Assembly (NCBI GenBank): GCA_963847965.1
Contig: CAWKCG010000050.1
Coordinates: 186,001 to 250,000, forward strand
Direction of reading: 5' to 3'
Length of the DNA stretch: 64,000 nucleotides
Source: Palsa-504 sp963847965
GTDB lineage: Bacteria > Actinomycetota > Actinomycetes > Streptosporangiales > Streptosporangiaceae
Shown: positions 8,609 to 17,416 of the stretch, piece after piece
Layout of the letters: each line of letters opens with the position of its first letter
Numbering within the stretch: the first letter of the stretch is position 1
Position numbers and translations under genes: made by a program
Notes under the pieces: model-generated
Databases searched by the model: none
Seen by the model: the letters and a program-made list of their open reading frames with translations, nothing else
What the model was told of the DNA's origin: nothing

Positions 8609-9094
8609 TCAGCCGGCGCCGCCCGTGCTGTCGGCGGGCGCCTGACCCTGTTCAACTGTGCTCCCTGAGATGGTGCGGCTGCCGCCGGGCTCATGGGTGA
8701 TCTCGACCCGGCGGGCCTGGGTCTTGGGCGAGACGGGGATGGTCACATGGAGGACACCATCGGCGTAGCTGGCGGTGAGGTTCTCCGCGTCCACGCCCTC
8801 GCCGAGGGACAGCTGGCGGGTGAACGACCCCTGGGGCCGCTCGGCGACGATGACCTGCTCGCTCTCGCCGTAATGCGGGCTGCGTTCGGCCCGGATCGTC
8901 AGGGTGCTGTGCTCGACGGTCACCTCGACGCTGTCGGGGTCCACGCCGGGCAGGTCGGCCTCGACGTGGTAGCTGCCATCCTCGGCGCGGTAGACGTCCA
9001 TGGGCATGCCGAGCGGGGCACGCGTCCCGGTCGCGGCCATGGACAATAGCCGCTCCAAAGGGTCCCGGAAGGGATCGAACCTGATCACTGCCAT
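8609..9094 (-). CDS. Hsp20/alpha-crystallin small heat-shock protein
   Basis: 161 residues starting MAVIRFDPFRDPLERLL behind GAGGAGG. The alpha-crystallin domain runs from about residue 30 to 130: MDVYRAEDGSYHVEADLPGV, then LTIRAERS, then LPEGVD-like SLGEGVDAENLTASYADGVL, then the VTIPVSPKTQARRVEI strand. A short polar tail follows. It is an ATP-independent holdase chaperone. The frame is open upstream to 9520, but the strong ribosome site and family start fix the ATG at 9094. It is divergent from a flavin-nucleotide-binding gene and shares a 492-bp intergenic region that holds a DosR-like palindrome. Confidence 0.93.
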   Translation of the reverse strand: MAVIRFDPFRDPLERLLSMAATGTRAPLGMPMDVYRAEDGSYHVEADLPGVDPDSVEVTVEHSTLTIRAERSPHYGESEQVIVAERPQGSFTRQLSLGEGVDAENLTASYADGVLHVTIPVSPKTQARRVEITHEPGGSRTISGSTVEQGQAPADSTGGAG

Positions 9095-9586
9095 CACTGC
9101 CTCCTCCTCGTATGCAGCCTGCAGAAAGTGTCCTGGCGCGGCGGTGATCACGCTGCCGGTCCCGGGGCCTGCCACGCCCAAGGGTTCCGCTTCCTGCCGA
9201 TCACCTGCTGCTCCCGCCACGCCAGCCAGCACGCCGCCACCGTGACGGCAGCGCCGCCATTGCCCACCATCGCGCGGGCCGCGGTTGCGGTCTAGGGCCC
9301 AATGGCTGGTACGCAGGGGGACCTTGGGCCCGCGCACGGCCACGGCCGCACCAGCAGCCACGGCTGCGGCTGGCCGTGGAGGGTCAGCGGCCGGGGGCGG
9401 CCGGCAGGGCCAGAACATCCGATGCGGCCGGCATGGAATGCCGTGCCGAAAGACCTGGATTCCCGGGACCTCAGCCCGTTGCGCATACCCGCCGCAGCGG
9501 CCCACCGTCAGATGCAGCACCCGATCACATCAGGGCGCCGCCCGGCAGCCCCGGGCTATCTGCGGCCTACCCCAGCGGAGCGCGAC
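9095..9586. other. Divergent promoter region between hsp20 and the PPOX gene
   Basis: A stretch of 492 bp with no convincing gene on either strand. Open frames here lack ribosome sites and recognisable domains. It holds the palindrome described separately at 9318-9331 and a related half-site GGGCCC near 9294. I see no CIRCE (TTAGCACTC) or HAIR (CTTGAGT) element, so HrcA or HspR control of hsp20 is not supported. Confidence 0.5.
9318..9331. promoter_or_regulatory. Candidate DosR/DevR-like operator
   Basis: The sequence GGGACCTTGGGCCC is an imperfect palindrome that resembles the hypoxia/dormancy response box of actinobacteria (GGGAC-N4-GTCCC-like). It lies between hsp20 and a PPOX-family gene. 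Hsp20 and flavin-binding PPOX proteins are typical members of the DosR regulon in mycobacteria and of OsdR in Streptomyces. No dosR/dosS gene is present in this window. Confidence 0.35.
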
Positions 9587-10012
9587 ATGCCACGATACCC
9601 GACCGATCACGCAGGGCTCGAGATATTGCCGTTCGACCTGTGCCTGCAGCTGCTGGCCACGGTCCCGGTTGGACGGGTCAGCTTCTTCGCCGACGGCGAG
9701 ATAGTGGTCCTGCCGGTAAATCATGTTGTGGACGGCCAGGACCCGGTCTTCCGCACAGCCCGCGGGTCGAAGCTGTCCGCGGCCGAAAGCCAGAATCTGG
9801 TGGCATTCCAGGCCGACGAATATGACGAGCAAACCCAGTCTGGATGGAGCGTTCTGGTCAACGGCCGCGCCGAGGCAGTCGACGAAGAGGCCGAGATCCA
9901 GCGCCTGAGCCAGCTTGGCCTGCACCCGTGGGTCACCGCCGTGGAGCGTCCGTTCTGGATCCGGATACGGCCCACCTCGGTAAGCGGGCGGCAAACACCA
10001 GGAACCAGCTAG
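9587..10012 (+). CDS. Pyridoxamine 5'-phosphate oxidase-family flavin/F420-binding protein
   Basis: 141 residues from ATG 9587, with GCGGAG 6 bases upstream. The pattern VPVGRVSFFADGEIVVLPVNHVV (about residues 23-45), then VFRTARGSKL, then SGWSVLVNGRAE matches the split-barrel PPOX fold that binds FMN, F420 or haem. Actinobacterial members are often F420-dependent reductases or haem-binding proteins. The exact cofactor cannot be seen. Context with hsp20 suggests a redox or oxygen-stress role. Confidence 0.85.
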   Translation: MPRYPTDHAGLEILPFDLCLQLLATVPVGRVSFFADGEIVVLPVNHVVDGQDPVFRTARGSKLSAAESQNLVAFQADEYDEQTQSGWSVLVNGRAEAVDEEAEIQRLSQLGLHPWVTAVERPFWIRIRPTSVSGRQTPGTS

Positions 10013-10339
10013 CCTTTCAGCCAGCGAAACCCCGCCTCTGACCGCCGAGGTTCACTGTTCTGCCTGCTAGGAATCGGCGACCAGACACAACCCGAGAACG
10101 CACTCACATCGGCACGGGAGTGAAGCCACCGCAGCCCTGTAGTACAGTCGCGGTTTCACGTTTAGTGCTGGCGATGTTGCGGTGGGGATTGATCCGGTAT
10201 GCCGCGCCGGTGACGCTGAGTAACTGGGTTCGGCCGGGCGGCGGAGTTACACCGGTGAAATTCGGGGCGGCCGTGCCGTGTTGCCTGATGTGTGACCACA
10301 GACAGCGACGACACGGCCGTATAGGCCAGCATAGAAGAC

Positions 10340-10538
10340 GTGTCCGGGTGCTCGGCGAGGGCGGATGCGCAGGTCAGGGCGGTGCTGGGGCGGGTGATGG
10401 CGCAGCGCCGCAGCGTGGGGACCGCGCTGGATTACGTCCGGGGGCTGGCGCGGGCTGGCGCCGGGGGTGAAGGCGAACTGCTGGTCCCTGGCGGAGGCGG
10501 CCGGGCACCGGGGCCCGTACCGGATGCAGGCCGAATAA
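10340..10538 (+). pseudogene. Fragment of a DDE transposase (IS701-like N-terminus)
   Basis: Two frames together give a typical transposase N-terminus. First comes SARADAQVRAVLGRVM followed by LDYVRGLARAGAG; then, after a frame change near 10460, NCWSLAEAAGHRGPYRMQAE and a stop. The expected motif in IS701-type transposases is an RADQR-like start, YLRGLL, then RKNGW-LAEAAG. Nothing of the catalytic domain remains. The upstream part (10013-10339) shows no gene. Confidence 0.6.
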
Positions 10539-10557
10539 GTTATACGGCCGACCTGTG

Positions 10558-10599
10558 CGCAGTGATCTTATTAACCAGCGCAGTGATCTTATTAACCAG
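10558..10599. repeat. 21-bp tandem duplication
   Basis: The 21-base unit CGCAGTGATCTTATTAACCAG occurs twice in immediate succession (10558-10578 and 10579-10599). It lies 20 bases after the transposase fragment and overlaps the 3' end of the orphan gene at 10592. It could be a slippage product or a trace of element insertion. Confidence 0.9.
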
Positions 10600-11695
10600 C
10601 ACCGAGGGGATCGGTAGCCAACGTCGCTAGAGGCATCCTCCAAATCGCCTCTCGGTCTGTCCGCTGGTCCCTGAACCGAAATTGGAGACGGCCTCCAGAG
10701 AAGCCGACGCCCTGCGTCGGCGTTATGATCGCAGTCAATATAGACATCGGTGCGGATTCCAAGCTGGCGGCTGCCGATCGGGTAAACTGCAGCCCCTGAG
10801 GGGGCTGTGGTCCCGCCGGCAAATACGCCACATCCAAAAGTACAGGTTCAGACCTCGGCATCAAGAAGGCTAGCGGAAAGCCCTCCTCCGCAGGAAGTAC
10901 GATGCCGCCGAGTGGCTCAACGTCGTGTCCAGCCGAGATTATAGCGGCAGGCCAGAAGCCCTCGCCGTCCGGTAGTGGGCCCGGTGGCAAGTAGGTGAGA
11001 CCTCGCCAGGGAACGTCGACGAAAACCCCCGACGTGGCGTCAGCTCGCTCAGCGTCAAAGGAAGCATTCATCCAGGCGTAACAATCACCAAGAAGTCCGT
11101 CTGATGTCTCGTCCGTCGATTCAAAGGACTCCACCGCTAGGCTCACAGTCCGCTGATCGCCATCAGTCGCCCGTCGGTCAATCTCGTGAAGGCTTGACGC
11201 CGTAAATTTATTATCTGGGCAACCGGGGCAATCATTCTTCGGCATGCAATCCGGGTAAGAGACTTCATAGCAATCTGGTGCCCTAATAACACTCCGAACA
11301 GTCGAGCGGGTCTTGAGCTGCTTCTTTCTATTATAGTAACGCCACTCGACAAGGTTCGCGTTTGTAAGCTCCATTAGCGGGACGCAGGCCAGACATTTTC
11401 CACTTGGATATGATAGTGTCGTCGACGATTCCTTGGATAGGCCGATTTGTATACCGTAAAACCCGATCGAGGCGCTTACGGTGTCGCCCTTCGTAGACGC
11501 CCAGCTGTTAGAGCACCCGAAGACCGGGACCTGTCCGTTCTTCGTCAGCACGAAGACGAGCTTGCCCCTAAGGTCGAGATGAAGCTCGTAGAAATTAAAA
11601 AATCCGCCAACCATGACTTGCTTTGGTGCATAGTCGACATAATCGCTGCACCTGCTCAAGCCGTTCTCATCCTGTGTCCATAGAATCGCACCCAC
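10592..11695 (-). CDS. Orphan protein of unknown function, cysteine-rich middle
   Basis: 367 residues from a GTG at 11695 behind GGAGGTGTGCG, a strong ribosome site. Base composition is visibly lower in GC than the core genes, with codons such as ATA, AAA and TTA in use. The first half is beta-rich with FFNFYELHLDL and ASIGFYGIQIGLSK. The middle has clustered cysteines (KCLACVPL, then CYEVSYPDC and NDCPGCPDN) that could bind metal. No signal peptide or membrane helix is seen. I do not recognise the family. It sits between an IS remnant and a tRNA-linked repeat, so recent acquisition is likely. Confidence 0.6.
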   Translation of the reverse strand: MGAILWTQDENGLSRCSDYVDYAPKQVMVGGFFNFYELHLDLRGKLVFVLTKNGQVPVFGCSNSWASTKGDTVSASIGFYGIQIGLSKESSTTLSYPSGKCLACVPLMELTNANLVEWRYYNRKKQLKTRSTVRSVIRAPDCYEVSYPDCMPKNDCPGCPDNKFTASSLHEIDRRATDGDQRTVSLAVESFESTDETSDGLLGDCYAWMNASFDAERADATSGVFVDVPWRGLTYLPPGPLPDGEGFWPAAIISAGHDVEPLGGIVLPAEEGFPLAFLMPRSEPVLLDVAYLPAGPQPPQGLQFTRSAAASLESAPMSILTAIITPTQGVGFSGGRLQFRFRDQRTDREAIWRMPLATLATDPLGAG

Positions 11696-11757
11696 CGCAC
11701 ACCTCCGACCTGATGCTCACCGCTCAGTGTAGCCCTGCATCAGCATGCGCTCGGAGA

Positions 11758-12400
11758 ACGCCCCGTCATCGGCAGAAGAGTGGACCTTATAGCCCGGCGA
11801 GTCGGCAACGTTCGCGAGGTATGTTTTGGTTGCCGCGCTGAACCGTACCCGCCGACTCGGGCGGCGGCTGGCCGCGGTCTTTGCCTTGCTGTGCTGTTCC
11901 TGCCGCGCACAGACGGCCGGTCTGGATCCCCCGGCCCGTCGGGCGGGTAGGTCCGGAGCCCTCCGCGCCCAGCAATGCGGCCCATGCCCGCCGTTCAGGC
12001 CCGTCTCATCATGGGTGCCTGCAGCTCCTCGGACTGGACGGTCGCGTCAGCGTGACGGCCGCCGGGTGAAGCCCCTATAGCCAATCAGGGTCATGGCCGG
12101 ATCATGGCCATGCCGGTGCCTTGGGACATCGCGGTGGAGCGGGCGGCAGATTCAAGTTTGCGGCACCAGCCTTAAGACAGCTGATATTTTGGGTAGAACG
12201 ATGGGTAGTCCCACCAGCACCTCACGTTAACATAACTAAGTTCGATGATTGCAATTGAGCTGGAGAAACATCGCATGCGCATGTTTGCGGCCCGGGAGAA
12301 GACCGGAATCGCTGACATATGAAAAAACAAAATCGAAAAATACCATTAAGCTGGAGCGGGCGACGGGAATCGAACCCGCATGACCAGCTTGGAAGGCTGG
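11758..12400. repeat. Long direct repeat, copy 1, ending in a tRNA-Gly 3' half
   Basis: About 643 bp that reappears with a small number of substitutions and one 11-bp indel at 16661-17299. Both copies end at the same point inside a tRNA-Gly sequence. About 590 bp lie on the 3' side of the tRNA. I see no convincing gene in it: frames on both strands are Arg/Pro-rich and lack starts with ribosome sites. Together the two copies bracket a 4.3-kb cargo segment. Confidence 0.9.
12352..12400 (-). other. tRNA-Gly 3' fragment, probable attachment-site core
   Basis: Forty-nine bases identical to the 3' part of the intact tRNA-Gly at 17251-17299. They contain the CCA, acceptor 3' strand, T arm, variable region, anticodon loop and part of the anticodon stem. 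The sequence then diverges and no D arm is present. A duplicated 3' tRNA end of this length is the usual footprint of a tyrosine-integrase attachment site. No integrase gene is seen nearby. Confidence 0.8.
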
Positions 12401-12549
12401 TGACACACTCTGGTTGGCCACTCCGGTTTGCGGCCATGACCAGCGGATACGGTCTTACACCCTGCTGCGCTGCCTTTTTGGGTAGAAATTTGGGTAGAAA
12501 ATCGCTGCTGCCCGGAATCTGTGCAGGCTGGTGCAGCGTACTGCCGAGA

Positions 12550-12990
12550 TCAGGATTCCTGCCCGCTCGGGCCGGGTGGCCCGGTGTGACCTTGCTGGAG
12601 TCGTGCTGCGAACTGGGCGGCCGAGACGATGGGGATGCCCCGGAAGGAACCGAGGTCCTGCATGGCCTTATCACCGGTCACGATCAGGTCGGCCCGCCCG
12701 GCTGTCGCTGCTTCCAGCACGCGGTTGTCAGGTTCGTCGCCCAGCACCGTCACGCGCTCTGCCGGGTCAACGGTGTCGGCGGCTTCTGCTACCGCGGCGA
12801 CGAGCGCGGCGGGGTCGTCGAAGACGGCGGTGAGTTTGGGATAGGCCAGCACGCGGGCAAGCTCGCCGAGCAGCGCAGGGCTGATCACCAGGGTCACCTG
12901 GCCGCTCAGCACGGTATCGACCACCTGGCCTGGCGGCCCGCCCCAGCCGAACCCCGATACGAGCGTGTTGGTGTCCGCGACGATCCGCAT
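12550..12990 (-). CDS. PIN-domain toxin (VapC-like)
   Basis: 146 residues. It starts MRIVADTNTLVSG with the first catalytic acid Asp6 (ADTN), followed by a conserved Glu in LLGELARVLAYPK (about 43) and the C-terminal acidic motif with LIVTGDKAMQDL (about 100-106). This is the putative PIN-family toxin type, a Mg-dependent ribonuclease that cleaves RNA when unbound by antitoxin. The ATG shares one base with the antitoxin stop (TGATG), so the pair is coupled. It lies inside the tRNA-Gly island, where such pairs often stabilise the element. Confidence 0.85.
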   Translation of the reverse strand: MRIVADTNTLVSGFGWGGPPGQVVDTVLSGQVTLVISPALLGELARVLAYPKLTAVFDDPAALVAAVAEAADTVDPAERVTVLGDEPDNRVLEAATAGRADLIVTGDKAMQDLGSFRGIPIVSAAQFAARLQQGHTGPPGPSGQES

Positions 12991-13274
12991 CAGGCGCTAC
13001 GCCGGGCCGCCTCGACCGCCTCGTCCACGATCGCCGGATCGAGCCCTGCCTCGGCCACCCTGCGGCGGGCCTCGGCGACGCGGGCTGCCAGCTCTTCCCG
13101 GCCGGCTCGCGCGGCCGCCTGCCGGAGCTGAAGGTACGCGTCACGGCTCAGCAGGACAGCCAGGGGCTTGCCGTGCTTGGTCAGCCATACCTCATCGCCG
13201 GTGGCCGCCTCCTCAGCGAGCTGCCCGAGGACCGGGCGGGCTTCTTCCAGCCCCACGAACCGTTCCACCATCAC
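12990..13274 (-). CDS. Phd/YefM-type antitoxin
   Basis: 94 residues; GTG 13274 or the adjacent ATG 13271 can start it, behind AAGGA. The N-terminus MVERFVGLEEARPVLGQLAEEAATGDEVWLTKHGKPLAVLLSRD is the Phd/YefM fold that binds DNA and represses its own promoter. The C-terminal Ala/Arg/Glu-rich helix (about 50-94) would wrap the PIN toxin. The upstream palindromic repeat at 13281-13301 covers the ribosome site and is a good operator candidate. Confidence 0.85.
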   Translation of the reverse strand: MMVERFVGLEEARPVLGQLAEEAATGDEVWLTKHGKPLAVLLSRDAYLQLRQAAARAGREELAARVAEARRRVAEAGLDPAIVDEAVEAARRSA

Positions 13275-13280
13275 CGACCA

Positions 13281-13301
13281 TCCTTAAGCTAGTCCTTAAG
13301 G
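13281..13301. promoter_or_regulatory. Palindromic direct repeat upstream of the antitoxin gene
   Basis: TCCTTAAG occurs twice, separated by CTAG. Because CTTAAG is itself palindromic, the unit is both a direct and an inverted repeat. It overlaps the antitoxin ribosome-binding site, as expected for an autoregulated toxin-antitoxin operator. Confidence 0.5.
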
Positions 13302-13995
13302 TAAAGCATAAGCTATCCGCAGCCCCGGCTGCCATATTCGCCGTGCTGGCTGTGCCAAGCTGCGATAGTGCGTGCCCGTCGGCGGATCTGACACGCCACA
13401 TGTGCCGATCGTTCAAGTATCGGCTCCGCGCTGGAATCGGCGGCGGCAGTCGACCACGTAGCTTGGCACGTTCGCGGCCGCGCTCGCGAGCACGAAGCAA
13501 TACGTCGGGACACCGCCAGGTTGCTGGCTGTCGGCCTCGCGGAGTGCAGTCGCCGGCCGGAGCTGCTGCCAGCCAGTGGTCACCGCGACAGAACAAGACC
13601 GGGCCATAGCACTCCTCGCGGCATGACAGGACGTTTCCGCGGAGACGTGCCACGCAATTTCGCCAGGCGTTTCGGCGGAAACGCCGGGCCGGCACTCTGT
13701 CGGCGGCAGGTGACTAATTTGGTCGGCAATGGGGATTGAAAGCCGCACTGCGTCCGCGCAATGCGTATCCAGATCAAAGTAAATTGCTGGCCCATTTGGC
13801 GATGAGGCCAGGTCCTTTTCGCCGGAGCTGCGCCGGCGCGGTTGGGTGGAAGGCCGCCCCTGGGTCTGGAAAAGGACCGGCGCCGAACCGTACCGATGAA
13901 TCGTGCCGCGATACTCGCGTTACTGACCCGCTTGGTGGCAGTATGAGCGGTGCGTCCGGGAAGACTCGGACGGTCAGCCAGTCGGAGGGGGGCCT
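13302..13995. other. Non-coding stretch with two palindromes
   Basis: About 690 bp without a convincing gene. It contains a perfect hairpin with an 8-bp stem and GGCG loop (GGCGTTTC...GAAACGCC, 13666-13685) and a near-perfect 18-bp palindrome (ACGTTTCCGCGGAGACGT, 13631-13648). The two share the half-site CGTTTC. They could be operator sites of an unlinked regulator or terminator hairpins without a U tract. Very short overlapping frames (MNRAAILALLTRLVAV near 13897; MSGASGKTR near 13943) precede the next gene but are too short to call. Confidence 0.5.
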
Positions 13996-14427
13996 ATGAG
14001 CCGATACCTTGGCCGCGTCGTTCGGGTGTACACCGGATGGCGAGCAGTGCCCGGTAAGAACCTGGTCATCTTCGATGACTGCCTCGTCGGGGTGCGGGCG
14101 AGCGCACTGGATGGTCTTGCCACCAGAGGCGCGGCATCCGCCGCCGCTCGCCGCGCCGGAGCCGCAGCGAACGCGGGGCTCGACTCGCTGAGCCCGGAGG
14201 AGCTGGCACGCCAGCACTCCGATAACTGGATGTTGCCAACTATGCAGGTCACCTCGGCCACGATGGCAAGCCGGGGGATAGGGATCAGGAAGCGGCTGAC
14301 CCTCACGACCGAAACGGGCAGCCGTATCGTCGAATGGGAAGCAAAGCCAAACAACGATCAGCAGATCGCCAACGCGCTCCGGCAAGCTCTGGGTAACCGG
14401 TTCTCCGTGGCCGGGAAGCGGGCCTAA
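13996..14427 (+). CDS. Unknown 143-residue protein with PH-domain-like C-terminal half
   Basis: ATG 13996 follows GGAGGGGGG, a very strong ribosome site. Residues 1-55 include VVRVYTGWRAVPGKNLVIFDDCLVGVRAS. After an Ala-rich linker the second half (WMLPTMQVTSATM, then RKRLTLTTETGSRIVEWEAKPNNDQQIANALRQALG) has the strand order and final helix of small bacterial PH-like or GRAM-like domains. No membrane segment. It lies in the tRNA-Gly island with no functional partner. The domain call is pattern-based and modest. Confidence 0.65.
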   Translation: MSRYLGRVVRVYTGWRAVPGKNLVIFDDCLVGVRASALDGLATRGAASAAARRAGAAANAGLDSLSPEELARQHSDNWMLPTMQVTSATMASRGIGIRKRLTLTTETGSRIVEWEAKPNNDQQIANALRQALGNRFSVAGKRA

Positions 14428-14801
14428 GGGCCGGTACTCCGCGGTCCCGGCAACCGTCCTGCCGCAGCCGCGGTGCACCGCCAGGGGCGAGGGATGCCTG
14501 TCTGGCGGCGCTCAGGTCACAGTCGATGCCGACCGCAATCATCATGCCGTCCTGGACGGTGACCACAATGCCCGGGCCGCGGCAAGAGAGCGCGTTTTAC
14601 GCGCGCAGCGACGCTGCATATTCATACGGAGTGGGGGCTGCCGCTCGCTCGCCGCTTTTATCGCGGCCCGCAGGCGGCCTGATGGGTACGCATGAGCGAC
14701 ACCACAGTCGAGGACTCGCTAGAACGCGGAAAATCGTCGCTAGAGCGACACTGATCCTGCCGTAAGCGTTATCGTGTCGCGGTCGGCGGCTTCACTCCAC
14801 T
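14428..14801. other. Gap without a supported gene
   Basis: 374 bp between two convergent island genes. No ribosome-bound frame or domain is visible. Short repeats of GCTAGA (near 14719 and 14741) are present, but no clear terminator. Confidence 0.4.
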
Positions 14802-15518
14802 TCACCATATACCCGGTCCCTCTATTCCTATCTCCGGCGGGTCTTCGGGAAAGATTCTGCGCTCGGGTTCCGGTTCTAGCGGTGGCCAGGAGAGCTCCAG
14901 ATCGGATATCGCGAAATCCTCATACGTAGGTTCATCTACTTCAATCATTGGCTCCTCAGATATAAGAGGCTCCGCCTCAGGGGCTTCGGTCAGCTCGTCG
15001 AGCGTAGATGCTTTTTCGAGTTTTTCTTCCGACACCTCTAGCTCCGCCTCCCTGCCGAAGATGGTCTTCCCAGCCTCTACTATGCCCCGTGCTACTCCCT
15101 TATGAAATTCATCATGAGCCAGCATCTTCGCAGAAGCCAATGCCAGTGGGTGGAACCCCGTGAGGACCCCAACAACGACGCCGACGATCTCACATAGCTG
15201 AGCAACGTCTCCCAGCGGTCCAGTCACCGGTTCCAGAACAAGGTTAGTGCCGATTCCTGCCATGGTCGCATCCAAAAGCCCGGGAATATGCAGCTCGGTT
15301 CCCACCGCCTCTAGCGGGCTCTCTACGACGGAACTAAGCCCATCGCCTATACGGTTGCAGACATCAGCCAATGCCGTTTCGGGGAACGCCCCTTCTGTCA
15401 CCCATGCCTGTGTAACTGTCGCGAATACAGGATCTCCGTACTTCCCGGCGAAGTAGTCTGCGGCGGCATCGGTCAGTCGCTCCCGGAAGCTCTCATCGTG
15501 CTCTGCGCGCTCCGCCAC
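14802..15518 (-). CDS. Unknown acidic island protein
   Basis: 238 residues from GTG 15518, but that GTG has no ribosome site and the frame stays open another 231 bases upstream (to a TGA at 15750-15752) with plausible coding sequence such as FRVKVERDIGELTERQLPG and no ATG, GTG or TTG. The real protein may be longer, start at a rare codon, or be joined to the upstream membrane gene by frameshifting. The middle has a hydrophobic stretch (LCEIVGVVVGVLTGFHPLALA); the C-terminal about 70 residues are strongly acidic and Pro-rich. GC is lower than in neighbours. Family not recognised. Confidence 0.55.
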   Translation of the reverse strand: MAERAEHDESFRERLTDAAADYFAGKYGDPVFATVTQAWVTEGAFPETALADVCNRIGDGLSSVVESPLEAVGTELHIPGLLDATMAGIGTNLVLEPVTGPLGDVAQLCEIVGVVVGVLTGFHPLALASAKMLAHDEFHKGVARGIVEAGKTIFGREAELEVSEEKLEKASTLDELTEAPEAEPLISEEPMIEVDEPTYEDFAISDLELSWPPLEPEPERRIFPEDPPEIGIEGPGIW

Positions 15519-15670
15519 AGCGGATGCGTCGCCGGAACCCGGGAGCTGCCGCTCAGTCAGTTCACCGATATCCCGCTCGACCTTGACGCGGAAAGACGCT
15601 TCTGTCGGAAAGGGGGATTCGCCCGCAACAACGGAGAATCTCAGCCGCTCGGCGTAGGTCTTTTCCGTCG

Positions 15671-16396
15671 TTATGCGTAGCGCGTGCGCGTCAGTTGCCT
15701 CGGACGTGTCGTCGGCATACTCGGCCTCTGGGGCTCTGCCCGCAGTTGTTCAACGGGCTCGACTGAACTATCGGCCTCAGATTCGCGAGAGCCAGCACGC
15801 TCACCGCTCTCGCGTTCCTGCGCCGATACCTCAGAGGGCTCATCCTTCGACGGGCGCTCGGCCCGCCACTCCGGCTGTTGTCGGCCTCGGAGTACATCTT
15901 CGGTGCGCTCATCCGATTCAGGTGACCATCCCTGAGAGGGCGCCACGCGCGGCTCCGCAGCAGGTCTATGTGCTTCTTTCGTCTGCTCGTCGGTGTGAGA
16001 TCGCTCCTGGCCCGAGGACTGTGCAACGAGCAGCCGGGACACGCCATAACCAAAGACGATGAGGCCGACGGCAAGGAGAGCACCTACGAGATCCCGCTCG
16101 TATGCGCCGCCACCCTGGAGCCACAGCCACACCAGGCCACCGAAAGAGACCAGTGCAGCAAGTAGATGCCGACGATTAACTTCGCTCGCCCGCGCAGCCA
16201 GCACGATGTGAACCACGAGCCACACCATCAGGTACGAGCGCCATGTGACGTGAGTCGCGAATGCTAGGACCAGTGCGAGCGGGATGAAGATACCGAGAAG
16301 CCATCGGCGCTGCTTCTCTTGCAACCACAGTGCCACCAGTAGCCACAGCGTCCACAGAGACAGCAGCAGTGCTGTGTCGATGTGCAAGCCAGCCAT
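15671..16396 (-). CDS. Unknown membrane protein of the island
   Basis: About 241 residues from ATG 16396 (GAGG about 9 bases upstream; a GTG at 16405 is also in frame). It has roughly five membrane helices in the first 130 residues: ALLLSLWTLWLLVALWL, LLGIFIPLALVLAFA, YLMVWLVVHIVLAA, LLAALVSFGGLVWLWL and LVGALLAVGLIVFGYGV. A hydrophilic tail of about 110 residues rich in Arg, Glu and Ser follows. Its 3' end overlaps the open frame of the next gene by about 80 bases. Low GC points to horizontal origin. Function unknown; a membrane partner for the acidic protein downstream is a guess from adjacency. Confidence 0.65.
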   Translation of the reverse strand: MAGLHIDTALLLSLWTLWLLVALWLQEKQRRWLLGIFIPLALVLAFATHVTWRSYLMVWLVVHIVLAARASEVNRRHLLAALVSFGGLVWLWLQGGGAYERDLVGALLAVGLIVFGYGVSRLLVAQSSGQERSHTDEQTKEAHRPAAEPRVAPSQGWSPESDERTEDVLRGRQQPEWRAERPSKDEPSEVSAQERESGERAGSRESEADSSVEPVEQLRAEPQRPSMPTTRPRQLTRTRYA

Positions 16397-16405
16397 GACG
16401 ACCAC

Positions 16406-16660
16406 CTCTTGCTTGGGATGATTCCCAGGCTGGTCGAGCAGTAATCTCCGTATCGATGATCCGATTGTGCCTCAGCTTGCCTGTAAATATGTGCGAGCCC
16501 AGAGTTCCCGAGGAAGATATGGGCACGTTGCTGTAGCGCTCCTAAATAGGCTACCGTTTACGTACTCGACCGACTTGGTCGTGTCTCCTAAGTGACCAGT
16601 CTTGAAGATATATTGCCTCTACAGGGCGTAAAATCTGAAGGCCGAATATCCCCGGTATGC
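16406..16660. other. Upstream region of the island membrane gene
   Basis: AT-richer DNA between the membrane gene and the second long repeat. It probably holds the promoter for the two island genes. No open frame or RNA recognised. Confidence 0.35.
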
Positions 16661-17324
<664 letters not shown>

Positions 17325-17416
17325 AGCGACCGGGCCGAACGCCCGACCGACACCGGTAGCGTACCGTCTCTCACCCACCATCGTTCGCCGCGCCTGGCGG
17401 CGCGGCACGAGCATGC

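Noticed and set aside
11740..11985. Minus-strand frame inside the long direct repeat (also present at 16668-16883)
   Set aside because: Present in both copies but Arg/Pro/Gly-rich, without ribosome site, and its ends differ between the copies.
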